In this document: positions 23,688 through 32,033 of the stretch, piece after piece
Layout: every line of letters begins with the position of its first letter
Numbering within the stretch: position 1 is the first letter of the stretch
From: Nitratireductor aquimarinus
Lineage (GTDB): Bacteria > Pseudomonadota > Alphaproteobacteria > Rhizobiales > Rhizobiaceae
NCBI RefSeq assembly: GCF_046773475.1
Contig: NZ_CP177239.1
Coordinates: forward strand, 124,001-188,000
DNA length: 64,000 nt
Direction: 5' to 3'
Position numbers and translations under genes: made by a program
The notes under the pieces: model-generated
Seen by the model: the letters and a program-made list of their open reading frames with translations, nothing else
The model's database searches: none
Told to the model about the DNA's origin: nothing

Positions 23688-25337
23688 ATGGCACGCCAAT
23701 TCATCTACCACATGTCCGGCCTCAACAAGGCCTACGGCTCCAAGAAGGTTCTTGAGAACGTTCATCTGTCCTTTTACCCGGACGCCAAGATCGGCATTCT
23801 CGGCCCCAACGGCGCGGGTAAGTCGACCGTGCTCAGGATCATGGCCGGTCTCGACAAGGAGTTCACCGGCGAAGCATGGCTCGCCGAAGGCGCGACCTGC
23901 GGATATCTGCCGCAGGAGCCGCAGCTTGATCCGGCCCTCGACGTGATGGGCAATGTGATGGAGGGCGTCGCCGCCAAGAAGGCGATCCTCGACCGCTACA
24001 ACGAGCTGATGATGGACTACTCCGACGAGACGGCGGAGGAGGCTTCCCAGCTTCAGGATCAGATCGACAGCCAGAACCTCTGGGATCTGGAAAGCCAGGT
24101 CGAAATGGCCATGGAAGCGCTGCGCTGCCCGCCGGCCGATGCATCCATCGACCATCTGTCGGGTGGTGAAAAGCGCCGCGTGGCGCTGTGCCAGCTTCTC
24201 CTGCGCCAGCCCGATCTGCTGCTGCTCGACGAACCGACCAACCATCTGGACGCAGAAACCACGGCGTGGCTTGAAAAGCACCTGCGCGAATATCCCGGCG
24301 CCGTGATGATCATCACCCACGATCGCTACTTCCTCGACAATGTCACCGGCTGGATTCTCGAGCTCGACCGTGGTCGTGGCATTCCCTATGAAGGCAATTA
24401 TACCGCCTATCTGGAAGCCAAGGCCAAGCGCATGGCGCAGGAAGGCCGCGAAGAGGCCGCCCGCGAGAAGGCGCTGTCGCGCGAGCGCGAGTGGATGGCA
24501 GCCAGCCCCAAGGCCCGTCAGGCCAAGTCGAAGGCCCGTATCCGCGCCTATGACGAGCTGGTGCAGTCTGCCGCCGACCGGCGTCCCGGCGATGCGCAGA
24601 TCATCATTCCGGCCGGCGAACGCCTCGGCAATGTGGTCATCGAGGCCGAAGGCCTCTCCAAGGGCTATGGCGACCGCCTCCTGATCGACGGTCTCGACTT
24701 CAAGCTGCCGCCCGGCGGCATTGTCGGCGTGATCGGCGCCAACGGCGCGGGTAAGACCACGCTGTTCCGCATGATCACCGGCCAGGAAAAGCCCGATGGT
24801 GGCGAGATCCGTGTCGGTGAGACCGTCAAGCTGGGCTATGTCGACCAGAGCCGCGACTCGCTCGACCCCGACAAGACGGTCTGGGAAGAGATTTCCGGCG
24901 GCAACGACATCATCAAGCTTGGCGCTCACGAAGTGAACAGCCGCGCCTATTGCTCGTCCTTCAACTTCAAGGGCGGCGACCAGCAGCAGAAGGTCGGCTC
25001 GCTGTCCGGCGGTCAGCGCAACCGCGTTCACATGGCCAAGCTGCTCAAGGAAGGCGGCAACGTCCTGCTGCTCGACGAACCGACCAACGACCTCGACACC
25101 GAGACGCTGGCCGCACTCGAAGACGCGCTGGAAAACTTCGCCGGCTGCGCCGTTATCATCTCGCATGACCGCATGTTCCTCGACCGTCTGGCCACGCACA
25201 TCCTCGCCTTTGAAGGCGATAGCCATGTGGAGTGGTTCGAGGGCAACTTCGAGGATTACGAGCAGGACAAGATCCGCCGTCTCGGCCCCGACAGCGTCAA
25301 CCCCAGGCGGGTGACCTACAAGCGCCTGACGCGGTAG
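23688..25337 (+). CDS. ettA: Energy-dependent translational throttle protein EttA (ABC-F ATPase)
   Basis: A 549-residue twin-ATPase ABC-F protein. The first Walker A is GPNGAGKST (39-47) with LSGGEKRR and LLLLDEPTNHLDAE. The linker after it contains the Arg/Ala-rich PtIM region (RVREWMAAS-like, SPKARQAKSKARI). The second Walker A is GANGAGKTT with LSGGQRNRVHMAK and LLLDEPTNDLD. EttA binds the ribosomal E site and gates the first peptide bond according to ATP/ADP. The ATG at 23688 begins the conserved MARQFIYHMSGLNK. The upstream open frame overlaps the divergent hydrolase gene and is not coding. Confidence 0.95.
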   Translation: MARQFIYHMSGLNKAYGSKKVLENVHLSFYPDAKIGILGPNGAGKSTVLRIMAGLDKEFTGEAWLAEGATCGYLPQEPQLDPALDVMGNVMEGVAAKKAILDRYNELMMDYSDETAEEASQLQDQIDSQNLWDLESQVEMAMEALRCPPADASIDHLSGGEKRRVALCQLLLRQPDLLLLDEPTNHLDAETTAWLEKHLREYPGAVMIITHDRYFLDNVTGWILELDRGRGIPYEGNYTAYLEAKAKRMAQEGREEAAREKALSREREWMAASPKARQAKSKARIRAYDELVQSAADRRPGDAQIIIPAGERLGNVVIEAEGLSKGYGDRLLIDGLDFKLPPGGIVGVIGANGAGKTTLFRMITGQEKPDGGEIRVGETVKLGYVDQSRDSLDPDKTVWEEISGGNDIIKLGAHEVNSRAYCSSFNFKGGDQQQKVGSLSGGQRNRVHMAKLLKEGGNVLLLDEPTNDLDTETLAALEDALENFAGCAVIISHDRMFLDRLATHILAFEGDSHVEWFEGNFEDYEQDKIRRLGPDSVNPRRVTYKRLTR

Positions 25338-25372
25338 ACAGACCGAAACGTGTCTGTAGAATGCGCATTCGG

Positions 25373-25399
25373 GAAGGGGCTTCGGCCCCTTCTCTTTTT
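25373..25399 (+). terminator. Intrinsic terminator of ettA
   Basis: GAAGGGGC (25373-25380), a TTCG tetraloop, and GCCCCTTC (25385-25392) form a perfect hairpin, followed by TCTTTTT. It begins 35 bp after the ettA stop. Confidence 0.93.
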
Positions 25400-25464
25400 G
25401 CGTTCACACTCTGTTTGAGTGTTTCGTTCATTATTGCATCGTGAACGCCCGGGGCAGTGTTTCC

Positions 25465-25492
25465 TTGACACCGTGGCGTCACGTCGTAAATC
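25465..25492 (+). promoter_or_regulatory. Sigma-70-type promoter for the FabH-like gene
   Basis: TTGACA at 25465-25470 and TAAATC at 25487-25492 are spaced by 16 bp, about 125 bp before the gene start. The leader contains the palindrome-like AAACCGGTTTCCGGT near 25567. The -35 is a perfect consensus; the -10 is moderate. Confidence 0.5.
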
Positions 25493-25616
25493 GGCCATAG
25501 ATCGCCATGTATCCATTCGGACGCAAAAGGGACGATCGAAACTATTTGTGGGGCGTCGGATCAACCGAAACCGGTTTCCGGTCCGAACCTCCAGAAGGCA
25601 AACACAGGCACGGATC

Positions 25617-26795
25617 ATGCTGCGCACCAGCGAGCAAGAGGCTTCAGACTTCGCACCGCACCATTCCAACGCCATGACGCGCGTCTGCGTCGGCGGAATT
25701 GGCGTCGAAATCCCTGAAGCGTCCATCTCCAATGAAGAATTGGTCGAGAGCTTCAACGCCTGGGTCGACACGGAAAACCCGAAGCGCGAGGCCGCCGGCC
25801 TGCCGCCGCTGGCGAAATCCGATGCCGGCTTCATCGAGCATGCGTCCGGCATCCAGCGCCGCCATGTCTATGAGCGTGACGGCATTCTCGATCCAGCCCG
25901 CATGGCGCCCAACATTCCCGCCCGCGCAGATGACGAACTTTCCGTCATGGCCGAGTTCGGCGTGGCCGCAGCCCGAAAGGCGCTTGCCCATGCCGGCGTC
26001 GAGGCGCGCGATGTCGATCTTGTCATCTGTGCGTCCGCCCATCATCAGCGGCCCTATCCGGCCATCGCCATCGAGATCCAGAAGGCGCTCGGCACCAGCG
26101 GCGCTGGCTTCGACATGGGGCTTGGCTGCTCCTCGGCGCTCGCCGGCCTCCATGTGGCGACCAATCTCGTGCGCTCCGGCGCGCACCGCCGTGTGCTCGT
26201 CGTCACGCCGGAGCTCATCACCGCGCATCTGAACTTCCGCGACCGGCAGACCCACTTCATCTTCGGTGACGCCTCCGTGGCCGTTCTCATCGAGGCGCTG
26301 GGCGCGAGCGAAGAGCGTCCCGGCCGTTTCGAAATCGTCGACACGCGCAGCTGGACCCAGTTCTCAAACAACATCCGCACCAATTTCGGCTTCATGAGCC
26401 GCCTGGCGCAGGACGATCCGTCCTATCTCGCCATGGAAGGCAATCTCATCAAGCAGAACGGAAACAAGGTCTTCAAGGATGTGACCATTGCCGGTCACAA
26501 ATTCATTGTCGACTTTCTGGCGGAGCACGGTCACACGCCGGAGACGATGCGTCGCTTCTGGCTGCATCAGGCCAATGCGCGCATGAACGCCATGATCCTC
26601 AAGCTCGCCTTTGGCGGCGAGGTGGGGCAGGACCGTGCGCCCACCGTGCTCGACCGTCTGGGCAACACGGCAGCCGCTGGTGCAATCATCGCACTTGAAG
26701 AAAAGCACCGGGACATGAAACCCGGCGAGCATGGGCTGCTATGCGCCTTCGGCGCTGGCTACTCCATTGGTGGCGCGCTCCTGCGCATGATGTGA
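25617..26795 (+). CDS. Beta-ketoacyl-ACP synthase III family protein (long FabH-like)
   Basis: A 392-residue thiolase-fold condensing enzyme. The catalytic triad is readable: Cys171 in GLGCSSALAG, His317 in WLHQANARM and Asn350 in GNTAAAGA. It is longer than housekeeping FabH (about 320) because of insertions near residues 48-70 and 250-285. It belongs to the longer ketosynthase III group that often uses non-standard acyl substrates. It stands alone, with its own promoter and between the ettA terminator and a convergent gene, so no pathway can be read from neighbours. The ATG at 25617 is used; ATG 25674 is a possible alternative. Confidence 0.88.
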   Translation: MLRTSEQEASDFAPHHSNAMTRVCVGGIGVEIPEASISNEELVESFNAWVDTENPKREAAGLPPLAKSDAGFIEHASGIQRRHVYERDGILDPARMAPNIPARADDELSVMAEFGVAAARKALAHAGVEARDVDLVICASAHHQRPYPAIAIEIQKALGTSGAGFDMGLGCSSALAGLHVATNLVRSGAHRRVLVVTPELITAHLNFRDRQTHFIFGDASVAVLIEALGASEERPGRFEIVDTRSWTQFSNNIRTNFGFMSRLAQDDPSYLAMEGNLIKQNGNKVFKDVTIAGHKFIVDFLAEHGHTPETMRRFWLHQANARMNAMILKLAFGGEVGQDRAPTVLDRLGNTAAAGAIIALEEKHRDMKPGEHGLLCAFGAGYSIGGALLRMM

Positions 26796-26820
26796 TGCAG
26801 GGCATGGAAGCCCGGCAGGT

Positions 26821-27156
26821 TCAGTCCTGCCGGGCTTCCATGCCATCTTCTTCCGCCGGATCGAGCAGGCGTGTGGCGCGCCAGCGCGTCAGAACGGTGT
26901 TGATGTCGTCCACCACGAAGTGCCGCGCCGCATCCCGGTCATAACCGTCTTCCAGCATCGCGTCGTAATCCGTGTGCTCATGGCGCACATGCGTCACCGT
27001 TGCCAGCCAAACGGCGATGGCCGGAGGCAGCGTGCGCAGCTTGCGGTCGTCTGCCTTGTCGCGGATCGCCTCGGCATCCGCCATCGGCGCCCAGGGAATA
27101 AGCAGCGTCAGCGCCTTGTCGACCGCTTTGCGCCGCCCGGTTGATGCCCGTTTCAT
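26821..27156 (-). CDS. DUF2293-like domain protein
   Basis: A 111-residue protein with the pattern LPPAIAVWLATVTHVRHEHT, then DYDAMLEDGYDRDAARHFV and DDINTVLTRWRATRLLDP, which I recognise as the DUF2293 type. The N-terminus is basic. No catalytic role is known to me. The ATG at 27156 follows AGGGAC. The frame continues far upstream through the divergent regulator gene, but those codons are antisense to it. It converges on the FabH-like gene 25 bp away and is divergent from the SahR-like gene, so it may share the regulator's control region. Confidence 0.75.
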   Translation of the reverse strand: MKRASTGRRKAVDKALTLLIPWAPMADAEAIRDKADDRKLRTLPPAIAVWLATVTHVRHEHTDYDAMLEDGYDRDAARHFVVDDINTVLTRWRATRLLDPAEEDGMEARQD

Positions 27157-27270
27157 GTCCCTGAAAACTCTCTTCTTCCTGTGCGCGGCCCGCATTGCCG
27201 CGCGCTGTGCCCCGCCTTGCCGCAGGCTGTGCAGTGTGAACTGCGCCGCCTTGCCAAGCAAGCCGAAACG

Positions 27271-27290
27271 ATATAAACATATCTTTATAT
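27271..27290. promoter_or_regulatory. SahR-like operator before the ArsR-methyltransferase/metF operon
   Basis: ATATAAACATATCTTTATAT has perfect 7-bp inverted arms (ATATAAA/TTTATAT), with a second, overlapping pair CATAT/ATATG at 27278-27291. It ends 16 bp before the regulator's start codon, a position suited to autorepression. AT-rich palindromes of this kind are described for SahR, which responds to S-adenosylhomocysteine, but the exact match should be tested against the published motif. Confidence 0.65.
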
Positions 27291-27306
27291 GTATCAGGAG
27301 AAGCGC

Positions 27307-28326
27307 ATGCTGATGCGTCCGGCAATTCATCTCGACCAGATGGTCGATACGTTGAAGGCGGCGGCTGAAACCAGTCGCCTGCGTATCCTTGCGCTTCTGT
27401 CGCAGGGCGATCTGACCGTGACCGACCTGACCGAGATTCTCGGCCAGTCGCAGCCGCGCGTTTCCCGTCATCTCAAGCTCCTGCTCGAAGCCCATCTCAT
27501 CGTCCGTTACCAGGAAGGTTCCTGGGCCTATTTCCGCCTGTCGGATGCCGACGCCGCGCGTGAATTCGTCGATGGCGTCGTGGTGCGGCTCGATCAGGCC
27601 GACCCGGTCATTGAGCGTGATCTGGAGCGGCTTGGTGCGATCAAGCGCCGGCGCGAGGAGAGGGCGGCGGAGTATTTTTCGCAGAACGCGGCAAGCTGGG
27701 ATGAGATCCGCTCGCTTCACGTGCCCGACAAGGCCGTGGAAGAAGAGCTCCGAAAGCTCATCGGCGACCGGCCGTTCCAGTCCATGGTGGATCTTGGCAC
27801 GGGCACCGGCCGCATGCTGGAGCTGTTCGCGCCGCTCTACCAGCGCGGGGTCGGCATTGATCTGTCGCGCGAGATGCTTGCGGTGGCCCGCGCCAATCTC
27901 GACCGGGCCGGCATCGCCAATGCGCAGGTGCGCCTTGGCGATATCTCCGCCCCGCAGCTTGAGCGTGATGCGCATGATCTGGTGACCATCCATCAGGTGC
28001 TGCACTATATCGACAGGCCAGGAAACGCCATCCGCGAGGCCGCCCGGCTTTTGAGGCCCGGCGGGCGGCTGGTGATCGTCGATTTCGCGCCGCATGAGCA
28101 CGAGTTCCTGCGCGAGGAACATGCCCATATGCGGCTCGGACTGGCCGACAGCCAGATTGCAGAATGGCTCGAAGAGGCCGAACTCGATCTGGCCGAAACA
28201 CTGGAATTTGCGCCGCGTGGCGAGGCCGGAAAGGGCCTCACGGTCAAGCTTTGGCTGGCCCGCGACCGGCGCATGCAGATTGCCGACGGCATGGCGCCGT
28301 CGATTGCTCAGAAGGAGACGGCTTGA
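27307..28326 (+). CDS. ArsR-family regulator fused to a SAM-methyltransferase-like domain (SahR-like)
   Basis: A 339-residue two-domain protein. Residues about 10-95 form a winged helix (RLRILALLSQGDLTVTDLTE, ILGQSQPRVSRHLKLLLEA). Residues 120-330 form a class I methyltransferase fold with motif I VDLGTGTGRM (161-170) and GVGIDLSREML. Proteins of this architecture control the methionine/SAM cycle (SahR). The partner here is metF, whose ATG overlaps this stop (TGATG). The start at 27307 is chosen for AGGAG seven bases upstream; the ATG at 27289 overlaps the operator. Confidence 0.88.
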   Translation: MLMRPAIHLDQMVDTLKAAAETSRLRILALLSQGDLTVTDLTEILGQSQPRVSRHLKLLLEAHLIVRYQEGSWAYFRLSDADAAREFVDGVVVRLDQADPVIERDLERLGAIKRRREERAAEYFSQNAASWDEIRSLHVPDKAVEEELRKLIGDRPFQSMVDLGTGTGRMLELFAPLYQRGVGIDLSREMLAVARANLDRAGIANAQVRLGDISAPQLERDAHDLVTIHQVLHYIDRPGNAIREAARLLRPGGRLVIVDFAPHEHEFLREEHAHMRLGLADSQIAEWLEEAELDLAETLEFAPRGEAGKGLTVKLWLARDRRMQIADGMAPSIAQKETA

Positions 28327-29246
28327 TGCCGCAACAGCGTTTTTCCCGTCAGCCGGACACGGCTGGCAAGCTCCGTGTGTCGTTCGAGTTCTTCCCCCCG
28401 AAGACGGATGCGATGGAGGACCGCCTGTGGGAAACGGTGAAGCGGCTTGAGCCTCTGGCGCCGTCCTTCGTCTCCGTCACCTATGGCGCGGGCGGCTCCA
28501 CGCGCGAGCGCACGGCCCGCACGGTCCGCCGCATCCTTGAAGAGACGACGCTGACGCCGGCCGCCCACATGACCTGTGTTGACGCTTCACGCGAGGAAGT
28601 CGATCAGGTGGTGGCCGAGTTCGTCGAAATGGGCGTAAAGCGCTTCGTGGCGCTGCGCGGCGATCCGAGTGCGGGTGTCGGCGCTGCCTATCGCCCCCAT
28701 CCCAATGGCTACGCCAATGGCGCAGAGCTCACGGGCGCGATGAAGCTGCAGGGCGATCTCGATATCTCGGTGTCCGCCTATCCGGAAAAGCATCCCGAAA
28801 GCCCGGATTTCGCAACCGACATCGACATGCTCAAGCGCAAGGTCGACAATGGGGCGACACGCGCCATAACCCAGTTCTTCTTCGACAACGATCTCTATGA
28901 GCGTTACGTCGAGCGCGCGCGCCGCGCCGGCATCTACATCCCCATCGTTCCGGGCATTCTGCCGGTGCACAATTTCACCCAGGTGGCCAACTTTGCGGGC
29001 CGCTGCGGCGCAAGTGTTCCCGGCTGGCTGGCCGAGCGTTTCGCTGGGCTGGAAAACGAACCGCAGATCCACGCTCTCGTGGCTTCGGCGGTGGCCGCCG
29101 AGCAGGTTTTGGACCTTATCGAGCGCGGCATTGACGATTTCCATTTCTACACGATGAACCGTGCGGATCTCGTCTACGCCGTCAGCCACATGATCGGCAT
29201 CCGCCCGAAGGCGGACCTTGGCGCCGAGCAGCCGGCGGCAGCATAA
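28326..29246 (+). CDS. metF: Methylenetetrahydrofolate reductase
   Basis: A 306-residue TIM-barrel flavoprotein making 5-methyl-THF for methionine synthesis. Family features are Glu21 in SFEFFPPKTD, SVTYGAGGSTRERT, HMTCVDASREE, the FAD-linked VALRGDPSAG, and ITQFFFDNDLYERY. The ATG at 28326 overlaps the regulator stop, so translation is coupled and expression follows the SahR-like operator. A terminator lies 15 bp downstream. Length is normal for bacterial MetF. Confidence 0.96.
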   Translation: MPQQRFSRQPDTAGKLRVSFEFFPPKTDAMEDRLWETVKRLEPLAPSFVSVTYGAGGSTRERTARTVRRILEETTLTPAAHMTCVDASREEVDQVVAEFVEMGVKRFVALRGDPSAGVGAAYRPHPNGYANGAELTGAMKLQGDLDISVSAYPEKHPESPDFATDIDMLKRKVDNGATRAITQFFFDNDLYERYVERARRAGIYIPIVPGILPVHNFTQVANFAGRCGASVPGWLAERFAGLENEPQIHALVASAVAAEQVLDLIERGIDDFHFYTMNRADLVYAVSHMIGIRPKADLGAEQPAAA

Positions 29247-29260
29247 ACCGCTTGTGAGAA

Positions 29261-29285
29261 AGGGCCGGCGAACCGGCCCTTTTTT
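29261..29285 (+). terminator. Intrinsic terminator of metF
   Basis: AGGGCCGG (29261-29268), loop CGAA, CCGGCCCT (29273-29280), then five T. A perfect 8-bp stem starting 15 bp after the metF stop. Confidence 0.93.
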
Positions 29286-29399
29286 ATGTCTATCAACAAA
29301 ATCCGGATAGCTGCCTTCCAGAGCATCGAAACCCTGGATCAACCCTTTTGCATCCGCATGGATGCGGGGAGGGGCTGGGTGGCTGTTCCGGTTATGGCT

Positions 29400-29486
29400 T
29401 TACGGCAACACGCCCATCACGAGAGCGCCGATAAAGACGAATGCCGCACAAATCATCAGTGCATTAACAGGCCGTGTCAGTCCCAT
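29400..29486 (-). CDS. 28-residue single-pass membrane microprotein
   Basis: A small ORF of 28 codons plus stop (ATG 29486-29484, TAA at 29402-29400). The peptide starts MGLTRPVN and continues with the hydrophobic LMICAAFVFIGALVMGVL, enough for one transmembrane helix. The start has an excellent AGAGGAGG ribosome-binding site seven bases upstream and a promoter-like CTTGCC/TAGAAT pair about 30-60 bp upstream. It lies alone in the 398-bp gap between metF and the EamA gene. Hydrophobic proteins this small often associate with larger membrane proteins. No family is asserted; function unknown. Confidence 0.72.
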   Translation of the reverse strand: MGLTRPVNALMICAAFVFIGALVMGVLP

Positions 29487-29516
29487 GGCAAAGCCTCCTC
29501 TGCTTATGCTTCCCGG

Positions 29517-29545
29517 ATTCTAGGGATGGGCGGGTCTGCGGCAAG
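29517..29545 (-). promoter_or_regulatory. Promoter-like element for the membrane microprotein
   Basis: On the minus strand CTTGCC (29545-29540) and TAGAAT (29522-29517) are spaced by 17 bp, resembling alphaproteobacterial sigma-70 promoters (CTTGAC/TATAAT-like). Initiation near 29510 would give a leader of about 25 nt with the AGAGGAGG ribosome-binding site. Confidence 0.45.
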
Positions 29546-29644
29546 CGGATTTTATGCTGCGCTGCGGTAGGAATCTGGAAAATCTGACCACTGTCGCGCG
29601 CGCCCTTTTGAAATCATTGGGCAATCGGTTTGATTCACTTTGTG

Positions 29645-30583
29645 TTAACGGATGCGCGCGATCAGCCGCCCGTCGATCACGATCAGGCCCGCCGCGATCA
29701 GCGCCATTCCGGCCATCTCGAAACGCGCCAGCCTTTCCCCCAGAAACACGGTTCCAAGCAGGATCGCGCTCACCGGATTGAGGAAGGTGACAAGCGAAGC
29801 GTTGGTCGCGCCCGCGCTTGCCAGGACACGGAAATAGATCAGATAGGCGAAGGCCGTCGAAAGGGCGGCAAGCCCGATCACGGCGGCCCAGACATTGCCC
29901 GAGAACGCAAACAGGTTGCCCGTGCCGTAAAGCGCCAGAACCAGCGGGATCATGATCACGCTCGAAGCGCTTAGCTGCCCGGCGGCGACGATGGGCGAAG
30001 GCACGTTGCGGAAGCGGCGCGCATAGATGAAGGCGAAGCCGTAGGAGACCGCACCGCCGATCATCGCGAACTTGGCCCAGATCGGCCCGCCCAGCCCGGC
30101 AAAAAGGCCGGGGCCGATCATCACCGCCGTGCCGGCGATGCCGAGTGCTATGCCCGTGATCTTCGTGACCGACAGTTTTTCATCCGCTGTCAGCATGTTT
30201 GCGAGGATGGCTGTCCAGAAGGGCGTCGTTGCATTGAGCACCGAGGCAAGCCCTGCGCCAACCTCCGTCTGGCCCATGAAGATCAGTGAAAACGGGATCA
30301 CATTGTTCAGGAGCGCCATCACGCAGAAACTGCCCGCAAGCGGTAGCGCCGTGCGGAAAGAAGGGCCGCGCAGGGCGAGATAGGCCTGCAGGATCAGGGC
30401 TGCGATCGACACGCGAAACATGACCAGCATGAGCGGCGGCATCTCGCCGACCGCGATCCGCGCGAAGAAATAGGAGCCGCCCCAAACCGCGCCGAGAACG
30501 ATGAGAAGCGCCCAGTTTTCAAGCGACATAGGCGGCGTGGCGGTTCCGGCTGGCGATTGTGCGGTCATCGCATTGTCTTTCAT
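29645..30583 (-). CDS. EamA/DMT-family transporter
   Basis: A 312-residue permease with ten predicted membrane helices in two EamA repeats. The first repeat starts LIVLGAVWGGSYFFARIAVG; the second ends with SLVTFLNPVSAILLGTVFLG, a typical DMT signature for helices 9-10. The family exports amino acids or metabolites or takes up nucleotide sugars; the substrate here is unknown. The ATG at 30583 is used; a second ATG five codons later is possible. It is divergent from the decarboxylase gene, and the shared 199-bp spacer holds a palindrome. Confidence 0.9.
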   Translation of the reverse strand: MKDNAMTAQSPAGTATPPMSLENWALLIVLGAVWGGSYFFARIAVGEMPPLMLVMFRVSIAALILQAYLALRGPSFRTALPLAGSFCVMALLNNVIPFSLIFMGQTEVGAGLASVLNATTPFWTAILANMLTADEKLSVTKITGIALGIAGTAVMIGPGLFAGLGGPIWAKFAMIGGAVSYGFAFIYARRFRNVPSPIVAAGQLSASSVIMIPLVLALYGTGNLFAFSGNVWAAVIGLAALSTAFAYLIYFRVLASAGATNASLVTFLNPVSAILLGTVFLGERLARFEMAGMALIAAGLIVIDGRLIARIR

Positions 30584-30620
30584 CTCGGAAACATTCGGGA
30601 TCGAATGCCTGTCTGGTGCA

Positions 30621-30638
30621 TTAGGATCAGGACCCTAA
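30621..30638. promoter_or_regulatory. Operator-like palindrome between the EamA and decarboxylase genes
   Basis: TTAGGATC-AG-GACCCTAA is an 18-bp inverted repeat with one mismatch pair. It lies 38 bp from the EamA start and 145 bp from the decarboxylase start, where a repressor could cover the EamA promoter. The regulator is unknown; no transcription-factor gene adjoins. Confidence 0.45.
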
Positions 30639-30782
30639 ATCGGAGAGGCGCGCGCCGCCCACCCGAAACATGCCTTCCCGTTTCCTGTGCCGGAAAAACC
30701 CTTTGGAGGAGCGTTTACTTGAACGGCAAATCCTCTACCCTTCCGGTCCGCCCTAAGCGTTCAACCGAACCCGGAGCCGCCA

Positions 30783-32003
30783 ATGCAGTTTTTTGAGACC
30801 GCCCGAGACGCCGCCATGAAGCTTCGTCCGGATGAGCCGATCTACTGCTTCCGGCCCGATGTTCTGAAAGCCGATGCACGTGATTTCATGGGGCAGTTCC
30901 CCGGCAAGACGGCCTATGCGGTCAAGACGAATGGCGAGAAACTGGTTTTGAAGACGCTGGCGGAAGCCGGCGTCGATGCGTTCGATGTGGCCTCACCCGC
31001 CGAGTTTGCTTCCGTCCGTTCCGTCGCGCCGCGGGCCGAGATGCTCTACATGCACCCGGTCAAGGCGCAGTCCGATATTCGCCTTGCGCTGGAGGAATAC
31101 GGCATTCGCGTCATCGCGGTCGATCACGAGGATGAGGTCTCCAAGCTGATCCGCGTGGTCCGCGCCCTCGATATCGATCCGGGCACGCTCACCGTCTTCG
31201 TGCGCATCCAGACCAAGGGCCACGCGGCCTACGAACTGTCGAAGAAATTCGGGGCCGGTCCCGCTCAGGCGGTTGAGCTTCTGCGGCGTCTGCATCGCCA
31301 TGGCTACAGGCTTGGCCTGTGCTTCCATGTCGGTTCACAGATCCAGGACCCGGATACCTATGAGCGCGCGCTTGCCTCGGCAGACTGGGTGCGGGGCAGG
31401 GCGGGCGTGCCACTCGCCGCACTCGACGTTGGCGGTGGTTTCCCGGCGGAATATGGCCACGACCCGAACCGCAAGAAGCCCGAAATGCCGAGCCTTGATG
31501 AAATCATGGCGCGGTTGCGGGCCGATATTGTGGAGTGGGGCTTTGATGAAATGCCGCTCGTTGCGGAGCCCGGTCGCGTCATCGTTGCGCGCGCCTTTTC
31601 GCTCATCGTGCGCGTTCTCCTGCGCAAGGGCCGCCGGCTTTACATCAATGACGGCATCTGGGCCTCGCTCTCCGATTCCTGGACCGGAAAAATCACCCTG
31701 CCGGCCCGCTTCATTCCCGACCCCGCGATCCGCAACCGCAATGGCGACCCTGAAAAGGTGGTGCCGTTCAAGGTCTGCGGGGCGACCTGTGATTCCGTCG
31801 ACATCCTGTCTCGTCCGTTCTGGCTGCCGGAAACGGTGGATACCGGCGACTGGATCGAGATCGGCCATATTGGCGCCTATTCCATGTCGCTAAGAACCCG
31901 GTTCAACGGGTTTTATCCCGACACGTTCGTCGAGGTGAAAACGCCTTTCGATGCGGGTTCCGCACCGGAAGGTTTCGCCAGCCTCGAAACCATGGCGGAT
32001 TGA
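30783..32003 (+). CDS. Ornithine/lysine/diaminopimelate-type decarboxylase (alanine-racemase fold)
   Basis: A 406-residue fold-type III PLP decarboxylase. The PLP Lys48 is in AVKTN, the glycine loop is LDVGGGFPAEY, and the active-site Cys lies in VCGATCDSVD. The opening YCFRPDVLKADARDF and EPGRVIVA are usual for the ODC/LDC branch rather than LysA, which normally has a different C-terminal motif. It would make putrescine or cadaverine. It is followed after 30 bp by a CPA2 antiporter. The ATG at 30783 follows CGGAGCC. A few related enzymes act on carboxynorspermidine, which is less likely here. Confidence 0.85.
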   Translation: MQFFETARDAAMKLRPDEPIYCFRPDVLKADARDFMGQFPGKTAYAVKTNGEKLVLKTLAEAGVDAFDVASPAEFASVRSVAPRAEMLYMHPVKAQSDIRLALEEYGIRVIAVDHEDEVSKLIRVVRALDIDPGTLTVFVRIQTKGHAAYELSKKFGAGPAQAVELLRRLHRHGYRLGLCFHVGSQIQDPDTYERALASADWVRGRAGVPLAALDVGGGFPAEYGHDPNRKKPEMPSLDEIMARLRADIVEWGFDEMPLVAEPGRVIVARAFSLIVRVLLRKGRRLYINDGIWASLSDSWTGKITLPARFIPDPAIRNRNGDPEKVVPFKVCGATCDSVDILSRPFWLPETVDTGDWIEIGHIGAYSMSLRTRFNGFYPDTFVEVKTPFDAGSAPEGFASLETMAD

Positions 32004-32033
32004 TCGGGCGCACACGGAAAAGGGAACCGGAAC

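Noticed and set aside
23628..25226. Long minus-strand open frame opposite ettA
   Set aside because: It is antisense to a clear ABC-F gene and shows only biased composition.
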